Shown here: piece by piece, positions 39,314 through 49,177 of the stretch
How the letters are laid out: every line of letters starts with the position of its first letter
Position numbering within the stretch: the stretch's first letter is position 1
Source of the DNA: Sulfuricella sp.
GTDB taxonomy: Bacteria; Pseudomonadota; Gammaproteobacteria; Burkholderiales; Sulfuricellaceae
DNA: 64,000 bases
Direction of reading: 5' to 3'
NCBI GenBank assembly: GCA_018336195.1
Contig: JAGXQV010000050.1
Location: 1-64,000 of the forward strand
Made by a program: the position numbers and the translations under genes
Notes under the pieces: model-generated
What the model was told of the DNA's origin: nothing
What the model saw: only the letters and a program-made list of their open reading frames with translations
Database searches by the model: none

Positions 39314-41782
39314 TTAACCTAGCGTCGAATGAAGCGGGTGAGGGAGTTCCACCAAGGGGGCGGGCATGGCGATACCGAAGCCTTGCGCGTAATCGACGCC
39401 GATGGCGCGCAGTTTTTCCAGGATGGCATCGTTTTCGACGTATTCCGCGATGGTTTTGATGCCCATCACGTGGCCCACGTTGTTGATGGCTTCGACCATC
39501 GCGTAGTCGACGCCCACGTGGGCCATGTCCTTGACGAAAATGCCGTCGATCTTCAAATAGTCGACCGGCAGGTTTTTCAGGTAGCTGAAAGACGACAGAC
39601 CGCTGCCGAAGTCGTCGAGGGAGAAGCGGCAGCCGATGGCCTTGAGTTCCCCGATGAAGTCGGTGGCCTTGCCGAGGTTGGCGATGGCGGCGGTTTCGGT
39701 GATCTCGAAACAGACCCGCTGCGGCGCTACCCCGGTTCCCTTGAACTGGTTGAACAGGTAATGGAGGAACTGTTCGTCGCCGATCGATTGGCCGGACAGG
39801 TTGATCGAGCACACCACGTTGCGGGTCGGATTGGCGACCAGCCAGTTGAAGGTATGAGCGACCACCCAGCGATCCACCGAACGCATCAGGTTATAGCGCT
39901 CGGCGGCGGGGATGAATGAATTGGGCGGGGTAATTTTGCCGTTTTCATCGAGCAGGCGGATGAGGATTTCGAAATGTTCCTCCTCTTCCGCGCCATTCAA
40001 CGGGACGATGGGCTGGTGGTAGAGGATAAAGCGTTCTTCCTCGAAGGCCCGGGCAATCCGGGCTACCCAGTGCATTTCCCCGTGGCGGCGGGCCATTTCT
40101 ACATCGTCGGGCTGATAGACCTGGACCCGGTTGCGCCCGCTGTCCTTGGCGGCGTAGCAGGCCGTGTCCGCGGCACTCAGGAGACGGACGGCGCTGCCGC
40201 TGCTCTCGGTGATTTCGACCAAGCCGATGCTGGCGCCGATGGAGAAGGTGTTTTCTTCCCATTCGAAGCGGAAGGCCTTGATCGTTTCCAGCATCTCCTG
40301 GGCGATGGCAAGCGCCTTGTGGGGCGGGCAATTGGCGAGGAGCAGGCCGAATTCGTCGCCGCCCAGGCGGGCCAGGGTATCCGAGCCGCGCACCTTCTCC
40401 TTGAGCAGGTTGGAGAGTTCGCGCAGCAGATGGTCGCCGGCACTGTGTCCGCACGTGTCGTTGATGACCTTGAATTGGTCGAGATCGATGTAGAGCAGGG
40501 CGTGGGAACGGTTGAAGGCGCCGGTCGCGTGGATCATTTCCGCCAGGCGGAGTTCGAATTCGCTGCGGTTCACCAGGCCGGTGAGGTTGTCGTGGCGTGC
40601 CTGGTAGGAGAGTTGCAGCGACAGCATGTATTTTTCGCTGACGTCGTTGAATACCAAGATCACCCCAAGGATGCTGCCGTCGCGATTGCGGATCGGGGCA
40701 GCGGAATCCTCGATGTGCAGTTCCTTGCCGTCGCGGCGGATCAGCACGGTGTGGTTGGCCAGCCCGACGATGCGGTTCTCCCGTAATGCCCGCATGACCG
40801 GGTTTTCCACGGTTTTTCGGGTGGTGTCGTTGATGATGCGGAAGATTTCTTCGAGCGGCTTGCCTTGCGCTTCGTCGTTGTTCCAGCCGGTCATGTTTTC
40901 CGCGACCGGGTTGAGGAAAGTGACGTTTCCCGCCACATCGGTGGTGATTACCGCATCGCCGATGGAATTGAGCGTGACTTGGGCGCGCTCCTTTTCCTCG
41001 AAGAGTTCGGCCTCGATGTGATCGCGTTCCGCGATATCCTTTTCCAGGGCGTGCACCATCGCCGCGAAATCGTGGGTGAGGCGCGACACCTCGTCGCGGC
41101 CCAGCGTGGAGGGCAGCGAGACGGCCAAGTTGCCGGCGGCGATCTGGTCGGCGGCATGGGAGAGCAGCGCCAGTCGGCGGGTAATCGTGCGCACCAGTAG
41201 CCAAGCGATCAGCCCGCCAAGCAGGATGGCCGCCACGGTGTAGAGCATGCCCTGGCGGGTGACGGCCTGGAGTTCATGCTGCACCGGTTCGGCGTCGATC
41301 AGGACGCGGGCGTAGCCGATGGGCTGATTGCCGGAGCGGATCTCGGCAACGCTGTCGACCATGCCGTCGTGCCATAGTTGCTGATCGGCGCTGCCGCCGT
41401 GCAGTGCGCCGAGCAACTGGCGGCTGGCGCTGTCGTCGAGCACCAGGTTGAACAGGCTACCGTCGGTGGAGGCGCGCACTTTGCCCTGGGCGTCCAGCAC
41501 CATGGCGAGGCGCACGTTCTTGGCGGTTTTCAGGGTCTCGACGATTTCCCCGAGGCCGTTGAGGTCGTTGCTGAGCAGCCAGGAAGGGGCGTTGGCGGCG
41601 AGGGTTCGGCTCAGGCTCAGACCTTCCGCGGCGATCTGTACTTGCATGAAAGTCTGCTGACGGACCACCATGTCCCATACCACCAGCCCCATCAGGATGG
41701 CGTGCAGGGCGACGACGCCGGCGATCATGCGACCGCGCACGCTATGAAAAAGAAAATCGAGCGATTTACCGGGACGCGACAC
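39314..41782 (-). CDS. Membrane PAS-GGDEF-EAL c-di-GMP protein with periplasmic sensor
   Basis: 822 residues: TM1 ~20-40, periplasmic region ~41-177, TM2 ~178-198, HAMP ~198-255, PAS ~265-385, GGDEF ~395-555, EAL ~570-815. The GGDEF motif is intact at 474-478, with an inhibitory I-site R-G-S-D five residues upstream. The EAL domain reads E-I-L-I-R-L at 605-610 (Glu kept), and D-D-F-G-S-G and Y-L-K-I-D are present, so both activities are possible. It begins 3 bases after the PhnD-like gene stop; the partner protein probably docks on its periplasmic part (inference). Confidence 0.93.
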   Translation of the reverse strand: MSRPGKSLDFLFHSVRGRMIAGVVALHAILMGLVVWDMVVRQQTFMQVQIAAEGLSLSRTLAANAPSWLLSNDLNGLGEIVETLKTAKNVRLAMVLDAQGKVRASTDGSLFNLVLDDSASRQLLGALHGGSADQQLWHDGMVDSVAEIRSGNQPIGYARVLIDAEPVQHELQAVTRQGMLYTVAAILLGGLIAWLLVRTITRRLALLSHAADQIAAGNLAVSLPSTLGRDEVSRLTHDFAAMVHALEKDIAERDHIEAELFEEKERAQVTLNSIGDAVITTDVAGNVTFLNPVAENMTGWNNDEAQGKPLEEIFRIINDTTRKTVENPVMRALRENRIVGLANHTVLIRRDGKELHIEDSAAPIRNRDGSILGVILVFNDVSEKYMLSLQLSYQARHDNLTGLVNRSEFELRLAEMIHATGAFNRSHALLYIDLDQFKVINDTCGHSAGDHLLRELSNLLKEKVRGSDTLARLGGDEFGLLLANCPPHKALAIAQEMLETIKAFRFEWEENTFSIGASIGLVEITESSGSAVRLLSAADTACYAAKDSGRNRVQVYQPDDVEMARRHGEMHWVARIARAFEEERFILYHQPIVPLNGAEEEEHFEILIRLLDENGKITPPNSFIPAAERYNLMRSVDRWVVAHTFNWLVANPTRNVVCSINLSGQSIGDEQFLHYLFNQFKGTGVAPQRVCFEITETAAIANLGKATDFIGELKAIGCRFSLDDFGSGLSSFSYLKNLPVDYLKIDGIFVKDMAHVGVDYAMVEAINNVGHVMGIKTIAEYVENDAILEKLRAIGVDYAQGFGIAMPAPLVELPHPLHSTLG

Positions 41783-41785
41783 GAG

Positions 41786-42715
41786 TTATTTGAAGGTGTT
41801 GGAACGGGCTTTCATCTGGCCCGGCAGGCCCAGGGCCTGTTCGTAACGCTTGAGAAATTCAAGCATGGGTTTGTAGGTGGCGTTGGCGGCGAGTTCGAAA
41901 TGGGCTTGGTCGGCCTTGAACTGCTTGGGGTCGAGGTCCTTGTCCTTATCCATGCCGGCCAGGGTGCTGGCAACCTGCTGGGCCAGTTGCGGAGCAACGT
42001 CGTCGCGAACCACGATGCCGTTGTGCGGCAACGCCTCGGTTTTCCACAGCACCGTCATTTCCTTGGCCTTGTCCGGGTTGTCGCGCGACCACAGCCGCCA
42101 GAAACGCACCGTGCTGCCGCAAGCCAGGGCATCGCCGGAATAGGCGTTGAGGATCGAGGAAAACTGCGAACCGACAAAACGCACCTGCTCCTTATCGATT
42201 TTCAGTCCATGGTCGGCGAGATACAGCATGGGGAGCATGGTGCCGGCCACAGCGGTGGGCGAGGGGAAGCACAGCGGCTTGCCGGCCAGATCGCGCGGCG
42301 CGGGGATTTTCTTGTCGGCACGGGCCACGATCAGGCCGCGAAAGTCGTCGTCGGGCGTCATCTTGGCGATTACCCGGTAACCGTGGTCGAGACTCAACAG
42401 GGTTTCATAGGGATTGGGCATGGCGAAGTGAAAACGCCGCGCCGCCAGCTTGGCTTCGTAATCGGCGTAATCCTTGGAGGCTTCGATCTGGAATTTCGTC
42501 CCCGGAAGCTTGTTTTCCAGATAGCGGGCGATGGGATTGTAAGCCTCGAACAAATCCTGAGGGTTGGTATAGGGATGAATGCCGAAGATCAGCGTATCGT
42601 CGCGCGCGGTGCTGCCGGACGGCTTGTAGGCGCCGTCTGCGGCGGCCAACGTGGCGCAGCACAGCAGCAAGGCGCCTAGCAGATGTTGCACCCAACTAAA
42701 ATCAACCCTGTACAC
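41786..42715 (-). CDS. PhnD-like periplasmic substrate-binding protein
   Basis: About 309 residues from the GTG at 42715 (CTGGGGGGC upstream); an in-frame GTG at 42742 adds 9. Signal peptide with a C-C-A-T-L-A-A-A-D cleavage region. The body is the phosphate/phosphite/phosphonate-binding PhnD fold (F-G-I-H-P-Y, Y-E-T-L-L, and the phosphate-loop-like S-P-T-A-V-A-G-T). No ABC permease or ATPase is near, so it probably serves as a ligand-sensing subunit for the GGDEF/EAL protein rather than a transporter part. The ligand is unknown. Confidence 0.85.
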   Translation of the reverse strand: MYRVDFSWVQHLLGALLLCCATLAAADGAYKPSGSTARDDTLIFGIHPYTNPQDLFEAYNPIARYLENKLPGTKFQIEASKDYADYEAKLAARRFHFAMPNPYETLLSLDHGYRVIAKMTPDDDFRGLIVARADKKIPAPRDLAGKPLCFPSPTAVAGTMLPMLYLADHGLKIDKEQVRFVGSQFSSILNAYSGDALACGSTVRFWRLWSRDNPDKAKEMTVLWKTEALPHNGIVVRDDVAPQLAQQVASTLAGMDKDKDLDPKQFKADQAHFELAANATYKPMLEFLKRYEQALGLPGQMKARSNTFK

Positions 42716-42771
42716 GAAGCCCCCCAGCGGGAAAATCAACACTTGGAATTATCCTAAGCTTTGGATAGGGG

Positions 42772-42801
42772 ATTATCCTGGCAATGCCCTGTTCCTGGCA
42801 A
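42772..42801 (-). promoter_or_regulatory. Probable promoter of the PhnD-GGDEF/EAL-mutS operon
   Basis: On the minus strand, TTGCCA (42801-42796), an 18-base spacer, and GATAAT (42777-42772), about 55 bases before the GTG start of the binding protein and just after suhB. Confidence 0.5.
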
Positions 42802-42815
42802 TCGGATTCCAAACG

Positions 42816-43610
42816 TTATTTCAGCGCTTCGGTCAGATGCGGCGCGAGCGTCAGCAACAGTTGGTGGAAGACTCGCGGATTGCCCGCCACGATGTTGCCG
42901 CTTTCCAGGTAGGTTTCGTTGCCGCTGAAGTCGCTTACCAGTCCGCCCGCTTCCGAAACCAGCAGGCAACCGGCGGCGATGTCCCACTTGCTCAGGCCGA
43001 TTTCCCAGAAGCCGTCGAAATAGCCCGCCGCCGTGTAGGCCAGATCCAGCGCCGCCGAGCCGGGGCGCCGCACACCGGCGGTTTTCTGCACCATGTCGCG
43101 GAACATCGCCATGTAGGCGTCGAGATGGGTGAAGTCGCGAAACGGGAAACCGGTGCCGATCAGCGCTTCGTCGAGTTGCTTGCGTTTGGAGACGCGCAGG
43201 CGCCGGTCGTTGAGGAAAGCGCCGCCGCCGCGCGAGGCGGTGAACAGGTCGTTGCGGTTGGGGTCGTAGACCAGCGAGTGCGACAGGACGCCCTTGTGCA
43301 TCAGCGCGATGGAAATCGAATATTGGGGAAAACCGTGCAGGAAATTGGTGGTGCCGTCGAGCGGATCGATGATCCACACGAATTCCGAATCGCCTTGCGC
43401 GCCGCTTTCTTCTGCTAGAATCGCGTGCTTTGGATAGGCATCCAGCAGGGTTTCGATGATTGCGGCCTCGGCGGCCTTGTCGACTTCGCTGACGAAATCA
43501 TTGTGCTGCTTGGCGGTCACGGTAAGCGAATCGATATCGCGGGAAGCGCGGGTAATGACGCTGCTGGCGCGGCGGGCGGCCTTGACCGCAATGGTGAGCA
43601 TGGGATGCAT
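42816..43610 (-). CDS. suhB: Inositol-1-monophosphatase family protein
   Basis: 264 residues with the metal-binding [12 protein letters not shown] (near residue 80), E-E-S upstream, and the second site W-D-I-A-A-G near 220. SuhB also works in rRNA transcription antitermination. Divergent from trmJ across 60 bases, the arrangement known from E. coli. Confidence 0.95.
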   Translation of the reverse strand: MHPMLTIAVKAARRASSVITRASRDIDSLTVTAKQHNDFVSEVDKAAEAAIIETLLDAYPKHAILAEESGAQGDSEFVWIIDPLDGTTNFLHGFPQYSISIALMHKGVLSHSLVYDPNRNDLFTASRGGGAFLNDRRLRVSKRKQLDEALIGTGFPFRDFTHLDAYMAMFRDMVQKTAGVRRPGSAALDLAYTAAGYFDGFWEIGLSKWDIAAGCLLVSEAGGLVSDFSGNETYLESGNIVAGNPRVFHQLLLTLAPHLTEALK

Positions 43611-43670
43611 GATGAGGAACTTTCCGGTGGGATGCCAAGATAATTCGCTATTTTAAATGAATCCGCGTCA

Positions 43671-44399
43671 ATGAAGAAATCTACCGCGCTCGACCGCGTC
43701 CGCGTGGTCCTCAGCCACCCCTCCCACCCCGGCAACATCGGCGCGGCAGCGCGCGCCATGAAGACCATGGGGTTGAGCCGCCTGTACCTGGTCAATCCCC
43801 GCCGTTTTCCCGATCCCGAGGCTGTCACCCGCTCGTCCGGTGCGGCGGACGTGCTGGAAAACGCCACGGTATGCGGATCCCTCGAAGAAGCGCTGGGTGG
43901 AACGGTGCTGGCGGCGGCGCTCACCTCGCGCCGCCGCGACCTCTCCCTGCCGCCGCTGACGCTGCGTGAGGCCGCCCCCAAGCTGCTCGCCGAAGCGCAG
44001 GATCATGAGGTGGCTGTCGTGTTCGGTGCGGAAACCAGTGGCCTGACCAATGCCGAACTGGATTGTTGCCAGATGCTCCTGAGCATCCCCGCCAATCCCG
44101 AATACGCCTCGCTGAATCTGGCCGCAGCCGTACAAGTGGTCACCTACGAGCTGCGCACCGCCACGGCGAGCGAAGCGCCACCCACGGAAACCGGCAACCT
44201 CGCCACCCTCGAAGAAATCGAAGGCTTTTACGGGCATCTGGAAGAAGTGATGATCGCCGCCAGCTTCCTCGATCCCGCCAGCCCCAAGCGCCTCATGCAC
44301 CGCCTGCGCCGCCTGTACGCCCGCACCCGCCTGGAGCGCGAGGAAGTCAACATCCTGCGCGGCATCCTCAAATCCCTCGACCCACGCCGCAAATCCTGA
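43671..44399 (+). CDS. trmJ: tRNA (cytidine/uridine-32-2'-O)-methyltransferase
   Basis: 242 residues, SPOUT fold. N-terminal H-P-G-N-I-G-A-A-A-R-A-M and the knot motifs V-V-F-G-A-E-T-S-G-L-T-N and L-N-L-A-A-A-V-Q are intact. Methylates the 2'-OH of position 32 in tRNAs. In E. coli it lies directly before iscR; here ~6 kb of repeats and accessory genes come between. Confidence 0.95.
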   Translation: MKKSTALDRVRVVLSHPSHPGNIGAAARAMKTMGLSRLYLVNPRRFPDPEAVTRSSGAADVLENATVCGSLEEALGGTVLAAALTSRRRDLSLPPLTLREAAPKLLAEAQDHEVAVVFGAETSGLTNAELDCCQMLLSIPANPEYASLNLAAAVQVVTYELRTATASEAPPTETGNLATLEEIEGFYGHLEEVMIAASFLDPASPKRLMHRLRRLYARTRLEREEVNILRGILKSLDPRRKS

Positions 44400-44402
44400 C
44401 CA

Positions 44403-44999
44403 TGTAGGAGGGGCTTCAGCCCCGAAGCGGTGCCTACCGAAGCGGCAGTGGCTGTCGCGGCCAAGGCGCGCTCCTACGGGGAAGGCGGCATCCCAGCGCA
44501 GCCGCAAATTTTTAGGAGGAGCCTCAGCCCCGAAGCGGTGTGTGCCGAAGAGGCGGTGGTTGTCGCGGCCAAGGCACGCTCCCACGGGGTGGAGGCATCC
44601 CAGCGCAGCCGCAAATTTGTAGGAGGGGCCTCAGCCCCGAAGCGGTGTGTGCCGAAGAGACGGTGGTTATCGCGGCCAAGGCACGCTCCCACGGGGGGGG
44701 CATCCCAGCGCAGCCGCAAATTTGTAGGAGGGGCCTCGGCCCCGAAGCGGTGTATGCCGAAGAGACGGTGGTTGTCGCGGCCAAGGCACGCTCCTACGGG
44801 GAAGGCGGCATCCCAGCGCAGCCGCAAATTTGTAGGAGGGGCCTCGGCCCGAAGCGGTGTGTGCCGAAGAGGCGGTGGTTGTCGCGGCCAAGGCACGCTC
44901 CTACGGGGAAGGCGGCATCCCAGCGCAGCCGCAAATTTGTAGGAGGGGCTTCAGCCCCGAAGCGGTGCCTGCCGAAGAGGCACTGGTTGTCGCGGCCAT
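44403..44999. repeat. REP/BIME array 1: five ~107-bp units plus a partial sixth
   Basis: Units begin at 44403, 44511, 44618, 44723, 44831 and 44938 (steps 108, 107, 105, 108, 107). Each has a GTAGGAG head with a GGGGC...GCCCC hairpin, ~35 bases of linker, then an inverted second element ending in CTCCTAC, and a ~25-base spacer. Read from either end an element starts GTAG followed by a hairpin, the form of REP sequences used by RAYT transposases. The last unit loses its inverted arm at about 44999. The next 174 bases to the CHAT gene hold only a GGGCTT/AAGCCC hairpin (45037-45052) and no clear promoter. Confidence 0.85.
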
Positions 45000-45173
45000 A
45001 CCCCCAAAAGCCTGTGCACAAGAGGCGCGTTCCCACGGGCTTCCCAAAGCCCCCCGTCTGGCCTGACATTGCAGGTTAGTGCTCGCCACCCTGTTACTTC
45101 TTACAGGTATCCCCGCGCGCCGATGCCGGGTAGGATTCCCGCCTTGCAAAAAAACAACTCGGGGAGCACCGCC

Positions 45174-48100
45174 ATGACCGGACATTTCGACCTTGTCGTC
45201 ACCACCCACGAACACACTGCCGAATTTGAATTGCGCGACGGCGGCGGCAATCACCTCGCCTTCCATTCCGCCGATTTTTCGGCCATTTCGCCCAGCCGTC
45301 GGCAAAGCCTGTTCGACCTGGGCAATTACCTGCGTCTGTACGTCGAGACGCAGGACGAAGCGGCGGAAATCGCCGCAGTCGGGGTATGTATCGCCGAACA
45401 AGTGCTTGGCGAGGCTATTTTCAAGCCTCTTTGGGAGCCGCAAACCGCCCGCACCCTGCGCATCCAGTTGCCGGGTGCCGCACCCCAGGACGACTCGCTG
45501 ACCGCCTTGCTCGCCAATGTGCCGTGGGAAATCGCCCGGCCCAGCGCCGCCCAAAAAACCCTCGCCGAGCGCAATCTGCTGTTGCGCATCGTCCACGACA
45601 GCCACGCCCCCGCCGCCGAGGTGCTGCAGCTTCCGCCCGGCGAACCCTTGCGGGTGTTGTTCGTCTTCGCCGAAGCGCGCGGCTCCAACCCGCTGGGCGC
45701 ACGGCGCGAACGCCTGGAACTGCTGGACTTGTTCCGCCGCGAAATTTACCCGCAGCGCGGCATCGTTGCGCATTTCCTCACCCACGGCGTCACCCGCGAA
45801 CGCCTCAAAGAGCAGATCGCAGGGCACGGCGGCTACCACGCCGTCCATTGGAGCGGTCACGGCAACCTCAACCTGCTCGAACTCGCCAAGAGTGGCGGCG
45901 CGCGGGACAGCCTTTCCGGCGAGGCATTGCTGGCGCTGTTCATGGAGGCGGGCGGCTTCCTGCCGCGGCTGTTTTTTCTCAGCGCCTGTCATTCCGGCGA
46001 TGTCGGGCAAGTGCGCGACTGGGACGATTTCCAGGCCGTCGCGCAAGGGCGGGTTCCGGGCCGCAAAACCGCCGCGCCGCCCCGCGAAATGGATATTTCC
46101 GCACCACCCGGCTACACCGGCACCGCCCATGCCCTGCTGCAAGGCGGCGTGCCTTCGGTGGTGGCGATGCGCTACGCAGTGGGCGACGATTACGCCCGCG
46201 AACTGGCGGTGGAGTTCTACCGCGCCTTGCTCGCTCATCCCCAGCCGAAAAACCCCGCCCAGGCGCTTGCCCTGGCGCGCAAGGCGCTGCTCGACGCCGA
46301 CCGGCACGACCTCGACCGCTACGCCCCCTGCGACCACGCCACCCCCTTGCTATACGGCGCGGAATCGCCCGGCTTGGCGTTTCCCGTGGGGCGCAGCCCG
46401 GAACTCGACACCCGCAACCCGCGCCTCAACCCGGTCCCCGAACTGGGCATGGCGGAACACCGCCATTTCGTCGGGCGCACCTGGGAGCTTGCCGGGCTGG
46501 GCGCCGAATTCATCGGCACGAAAAACGCCGCGACGGTCAAGCCGGTGGCGGTCATCACCGGCCTGGGCGGGATGGGCAAAACCGCCCTCGCCGCCGAAGC
46601 TCTGGCCCTGTGGGAAAAGCGTTTCGCCTGGGTGCTGATCTATCAGGCCAAACCCAACGCCCTGTCCTTCGACGCTACGCTACGCGACATCCATACCCAA
46701 CTCAATGGCGAACTGGGCCGCTACCACGAGCACGTCCAAGCCCACCGCAGCGACGCCATCCACCGCGAAGCCGATGCCGAATTCAACGGCACAGCGCGGC
46801 AGGATAGGCTGATCCGCAACCTGCTGCGCGCCATGCAGGACGAAGCCATCCTGCTGGTGCTGGACAATTTCGAAGGCAACCTCAAAGCGCCGACTGACGG
46901 GCAAGCCGCCGCCACCTGCCAAGACCCCGCCTGGGAGCGTTGCCTGGCAGCATTGGCGGTTGGCCTGGCCGGTACGGCGTCGCGGCTGCTTATCACTTGC
47001 CGGCGCCCGTTGGCTGTGCTGGCCGATAATGTCGCCCATCCCGTCCGGCTCGGCCCGCTGCCCCCGGCGGAAGCCGCGCTTTTTTTGCGCGAACACCCCG
47101 CCCTGAGCGCCATGCTGTTCGGCGCGGACAACGGCGCAAGGGCGCTGACCTATCGCCTGCTCAACGCCAGCCGCTTCCATCCGCTGCTGATGGACAGACT
47201 GGCGCGGCTGGCGGCGGACGTAACGCTGCGCCCGCAGCTTCTGGCGGCGCTGGATACCCTGGAAACGACCGGCGATTTCGCCCACCTCCCGGAATTGTTC
47301 GCCGCCACCCCCGGCGATAAAAAGGAACTGGACTACCTCAACGACGCGCTGGCCGCCTCGCTCGACCAGCTTATCCGCAGCGCCACCCCGGATGCCCGCC
47401 GCCTGCTGTGGATGATCGCCATCGCCAACGAGCCGGTTGATCTTGAATTGCTGAACGGCGTGTGGAGCGGGGAAGACTTCCAGCAGCAGCAACTCCGCGA
47501 GATCAAGCAGATGCTGGATATCTTGCCGCAACTCCCGCCGGAGCTACAGGCAAAGTTGCAAGCCTTGCCACCCGAGGTTCACGCTCTGCTTGACGCACTG
47601 CCACCGCCAAGGCCGACGCGCCCCGACCCCGCGCCGTTATTGGCCCACCTCGTCAGCGTCGGGCTGGTCACCGCTGAGTGCCGCGCCCCGGACACCAACC
47701 CCGACCTCACCTGCCACGAACTGGTGCGCGAACGCATCCGTGACTGGATGGCACAGCACCCGCAGGACAAGGGTGACCTCAGCGCAAACTCCATCCGCCT
47801 CGCCTACGCCGAACGTCTGGAAGCGCTGTTCAATGGGATCCAGCACCGGAACCTGAGCGCCGCCCTCCAGGCGGGCAGCCGCGCCCTGGTCTATTGCGTC
47901 CAGGCTGAAGCCTGGGATCAGTTGGGCGGGTTCGCCAGCGGCGTCGTCACTGGCACCGGCGACCCGCGCCTGCTGGCGGGGCTGCTGCCCCATCTCCACG
48001 CCGCCGCCGAATCGGCGCCCGAGGGCGGGCCGCGCTGGTCTTGCCTGGGCTACCTCGCCGATGCGCTGGCGCGTGGTAGCCGTCCCGACGCCAGCCTGGC

Positions 48101-49175
48101 TTTCTACGAACAGGCCGCAACCCAGGCCCGCGCCGTCGCCGAGGCGGGGGGTGATGCCGCCCGGCTGGCGTGGGCGGGCTATGCCTGGATTGCCGGCAAC
48201 TGGGCGAATGCTCTGGCAATGACCGGTAACCTCGACGCCGCGCGCCAACGCCAACTCGACAGCGCGGCGGCCAAAAAGCAAGCCGGCAGACCTGCGGTCA
48301 ACGTCATCGCCAGCGAGTTGGAAGCCCTGCGCATCGACATCCGGCAAGGCAAGGTCGCCACGGCGTTGCCCGAGGTCGAAACGCGGCTGGCGCAGATTGC
48401 CTCCTGGTGGCAGCAGCACCGTTCCGGCGAGCACGTCGCGGAGGCACCGGACGCCGAGCTTCTCGCCCGCGCCTATATCAGCGCGCTCGACATCGCGAAA
48501 GGTGCCGACTTTGCCCGCCAGGACTGGTCTGCCGCGCTCCCCCGCATCGACATCATCCTGGAGGTCAAACGGGCGCTGAAGCGTCCGGCGCAGGACATCG
48601 CGGGTGACCGGATGAACCGCGCCAATGTGCTGACACATCTCGGGGGCTACGCCGCAGCCCAGGCCGAAATGGAAGCCTGTCTCGCGCTTTTCCAGGGGAA
48701 ACCCGATTCGTGCGCCAAGGTCTATGGCTCTCTCGCCAATCTCTTCGACGAACAAGGCGATGTGGCGCAGGCCATCACCCAAGTGCGCCGCGCCCTCGCC
48801 TTGCGCGAAGACCTGCCCGATCCCGCCGAGCGCGCCATTTCGCACCACAACCTCGCCAATTATCTGGAACGCAACGTCACCCCCTCCGACCGCGCCGAAT
48901 CACCGCGCCACCAACTCGCCGCGCTGGTTTACCGCCTCGTCGCCGGGTTGGGGCAACACCTGCAAACCTCGTTGCACAACTACGCCATCCGCTTCCGCGA
49001 CGCCCGGCAAACCGGCGGCGAACCCGCGGTGCCGCGCCTCGCCGTATTGCTCGCAGACCCGGCTTTTCACCCGCTCCAACAGTGGCTGGCGCAACGCCAG
49101 GAGGATGTGGACGAACTGCAAACCGCCGTGGACGAGCTTCTCGACCAAGCCCGTCAGGCAGCGCAGCAGCCCTAG
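45174..49175 (+). CDS. CHAT protease-like / STAND (NB-ARC-type) NTPase / TPR protein
   Basis: 1333 residues from the ATG at 45174 (GGGGAG seven bases upstream; a frame opening at 45069 is rejected for lack of a ribosome site). Residues ~140-410 are a CHAT (caspase-like) domain with the dyad His229 (W-S-G-H-G) and Cys272 (L-S-A-C-H-S-G-D). A F-V-G-R linker leads to the NTPase at ~435-760: Walker A G-L-G-G-M-G-K-T with K469 and Walker B L-L-V-L-D with D564. After a Pro/Leu-rich bridge (~780-815), residues ~950-1210 are TPR-like helices. No signal peptide or membrane segment, so cytosolic. The plan is that of STAND sensors in which TPRs bind a trigger, the NTPase oligomerises, and the CHAT cleaves a target. 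Such proteins include defence proteins, but no substrate or accessory gene is adjacent. Flanked on both sides by REP arrays. Confidence 0.85.
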   Translation: MTGHFDLVVTTHEHTAEFELRDGGGNHLAFHSADFSAISPSRRQSLFDLGNYLRLYVETQDEAAEIAAVGVCIAEQVLGEAIFKPLWEPQTARTLRIQLPGAAPQDDSLTALLANVPWEIARPSAAQKTLAERNLLLRIVHDSHAPAAEVLQLPPGEPLRVLFVFAEARGSNPLGARRERLELLDLFRREIYPQRGIVAHFLTHGVTRERLKEQIAGHGGYHAVHWSGHGNLNLLELAKSGGARDSLSGEALLALFMEAGGFLPRLFFLSACHSGDVGQVRDWDDFQAVAQGRVPGRKTAAPPREMDISAPPGYTGTAHALLQGGVPSVVAMRYAVGDDYARELAVEFYRALLAHPQPKNPAQALALARKALLDADRHDLDRYAPCDHATPLLYGAESPGLAFPVGRSPELDTRNPRLNPVPELGMAEHRHFVGRTWELAGLGAEFIGTKNAATVKPVAVITGLGGMGKTALAAEALALWEKRFAWVLIYQAKPNALSFDATLRDIHTQLNGELGRYHEHVQAHRSDAIHREADAEFNGTARQDRLIRNLLRAMQDEAILLVLDNFEGNLKAPTDGQAAATCQDPAWERCLAALAVGLAGTASRLLITCRRPLAVLADNVAHPVRLGPLPPAEAALFLREHPALSAMLFGADNGARALTYRLLNASRFHPLLMDRLARLAADVTLRPQLLAALDTLETTGDFAHLPELFAATPGDKKELDYLNDALAASLDQLIRSATPDARRLLWMIAIANEPVDLELLNGVWSGEDFQQQQLREIKQMLDILPQLPPELQAKLQALPPEVHALLDALPPPRPTRPDPAPLLAHLVSVGLVTAECRAPDTNPDLTCHELVRERIRDWMAQHPQDKGDLSANSIRLAYAERLEALFNGIQHRNLSAALQAGSRALVYCVQAEAWDQLGGFASGVVTGTGDPRLLAGLLPHLHAAAESAPEGGPRWSCLGYLADALARGSRPDASLAFYEQAATQARAVAEAGGDAARLAWAGYAWIAGNWANALAMTGNLDAARQRQLDSAAAKKQAGRPAVNVIASELEALRIDIRQGKVATALPEVETRLAQIASWWQQHRSGEHVAEAPDAELLARAYISALDIAKGADFARQDWSAALPRIDIILEVKRALKRPAQDIAGDRMNRANVLTHLGGYAAAQAEMEACLALFQGKPDSCAKVYGSLANLFDEQGDVAQAITQVRRALALREDLPDPAERAISHHNLANYLERNVTPSDRAESPRHQLAALVYRLVAGLGQHLQTSLHNYAIRFRDARQTGGEPAVPRLAVLLADPAFHPLQQWLAQRQEDVDELQTAVDELLDQARQAAQQP

Positions 49176-49177
49176 CT

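Noticed and set aside
39309-39812. 168-codon N-terminal extension of MutS
   Set aside because: It overlaps the EAL coding region in another frame, and the MutS homology begins exactly at the ATG at 39308.
41786-42715. Phosphonate ABC transporter component
   Set aside because: No permease or ATPase gene is adjacent; the coupling to a c-di-GMP protein fits sensing better.
45037-45052. GGGCTT/AAGCCC hairpin as a terminator
   Set aside because: No T-run, and it lies in repeat-derived sequence before the CHAT gene.
44430-45079. Overlapping open frames of 140-180 codons on both strands across BIME array 1
   Set aside because: They are by-products of GC-rich repeats; the period is not a multiple of three, so frames shift from unit to unit and no ribosome site or consistent product exists.
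44901-46337. 478-codon minus-strand frame over the start of the CHAT gene
   Set aside because: Antisense to a well-supported protein with catalytic motifs; runs into the repeats and shows no domain.
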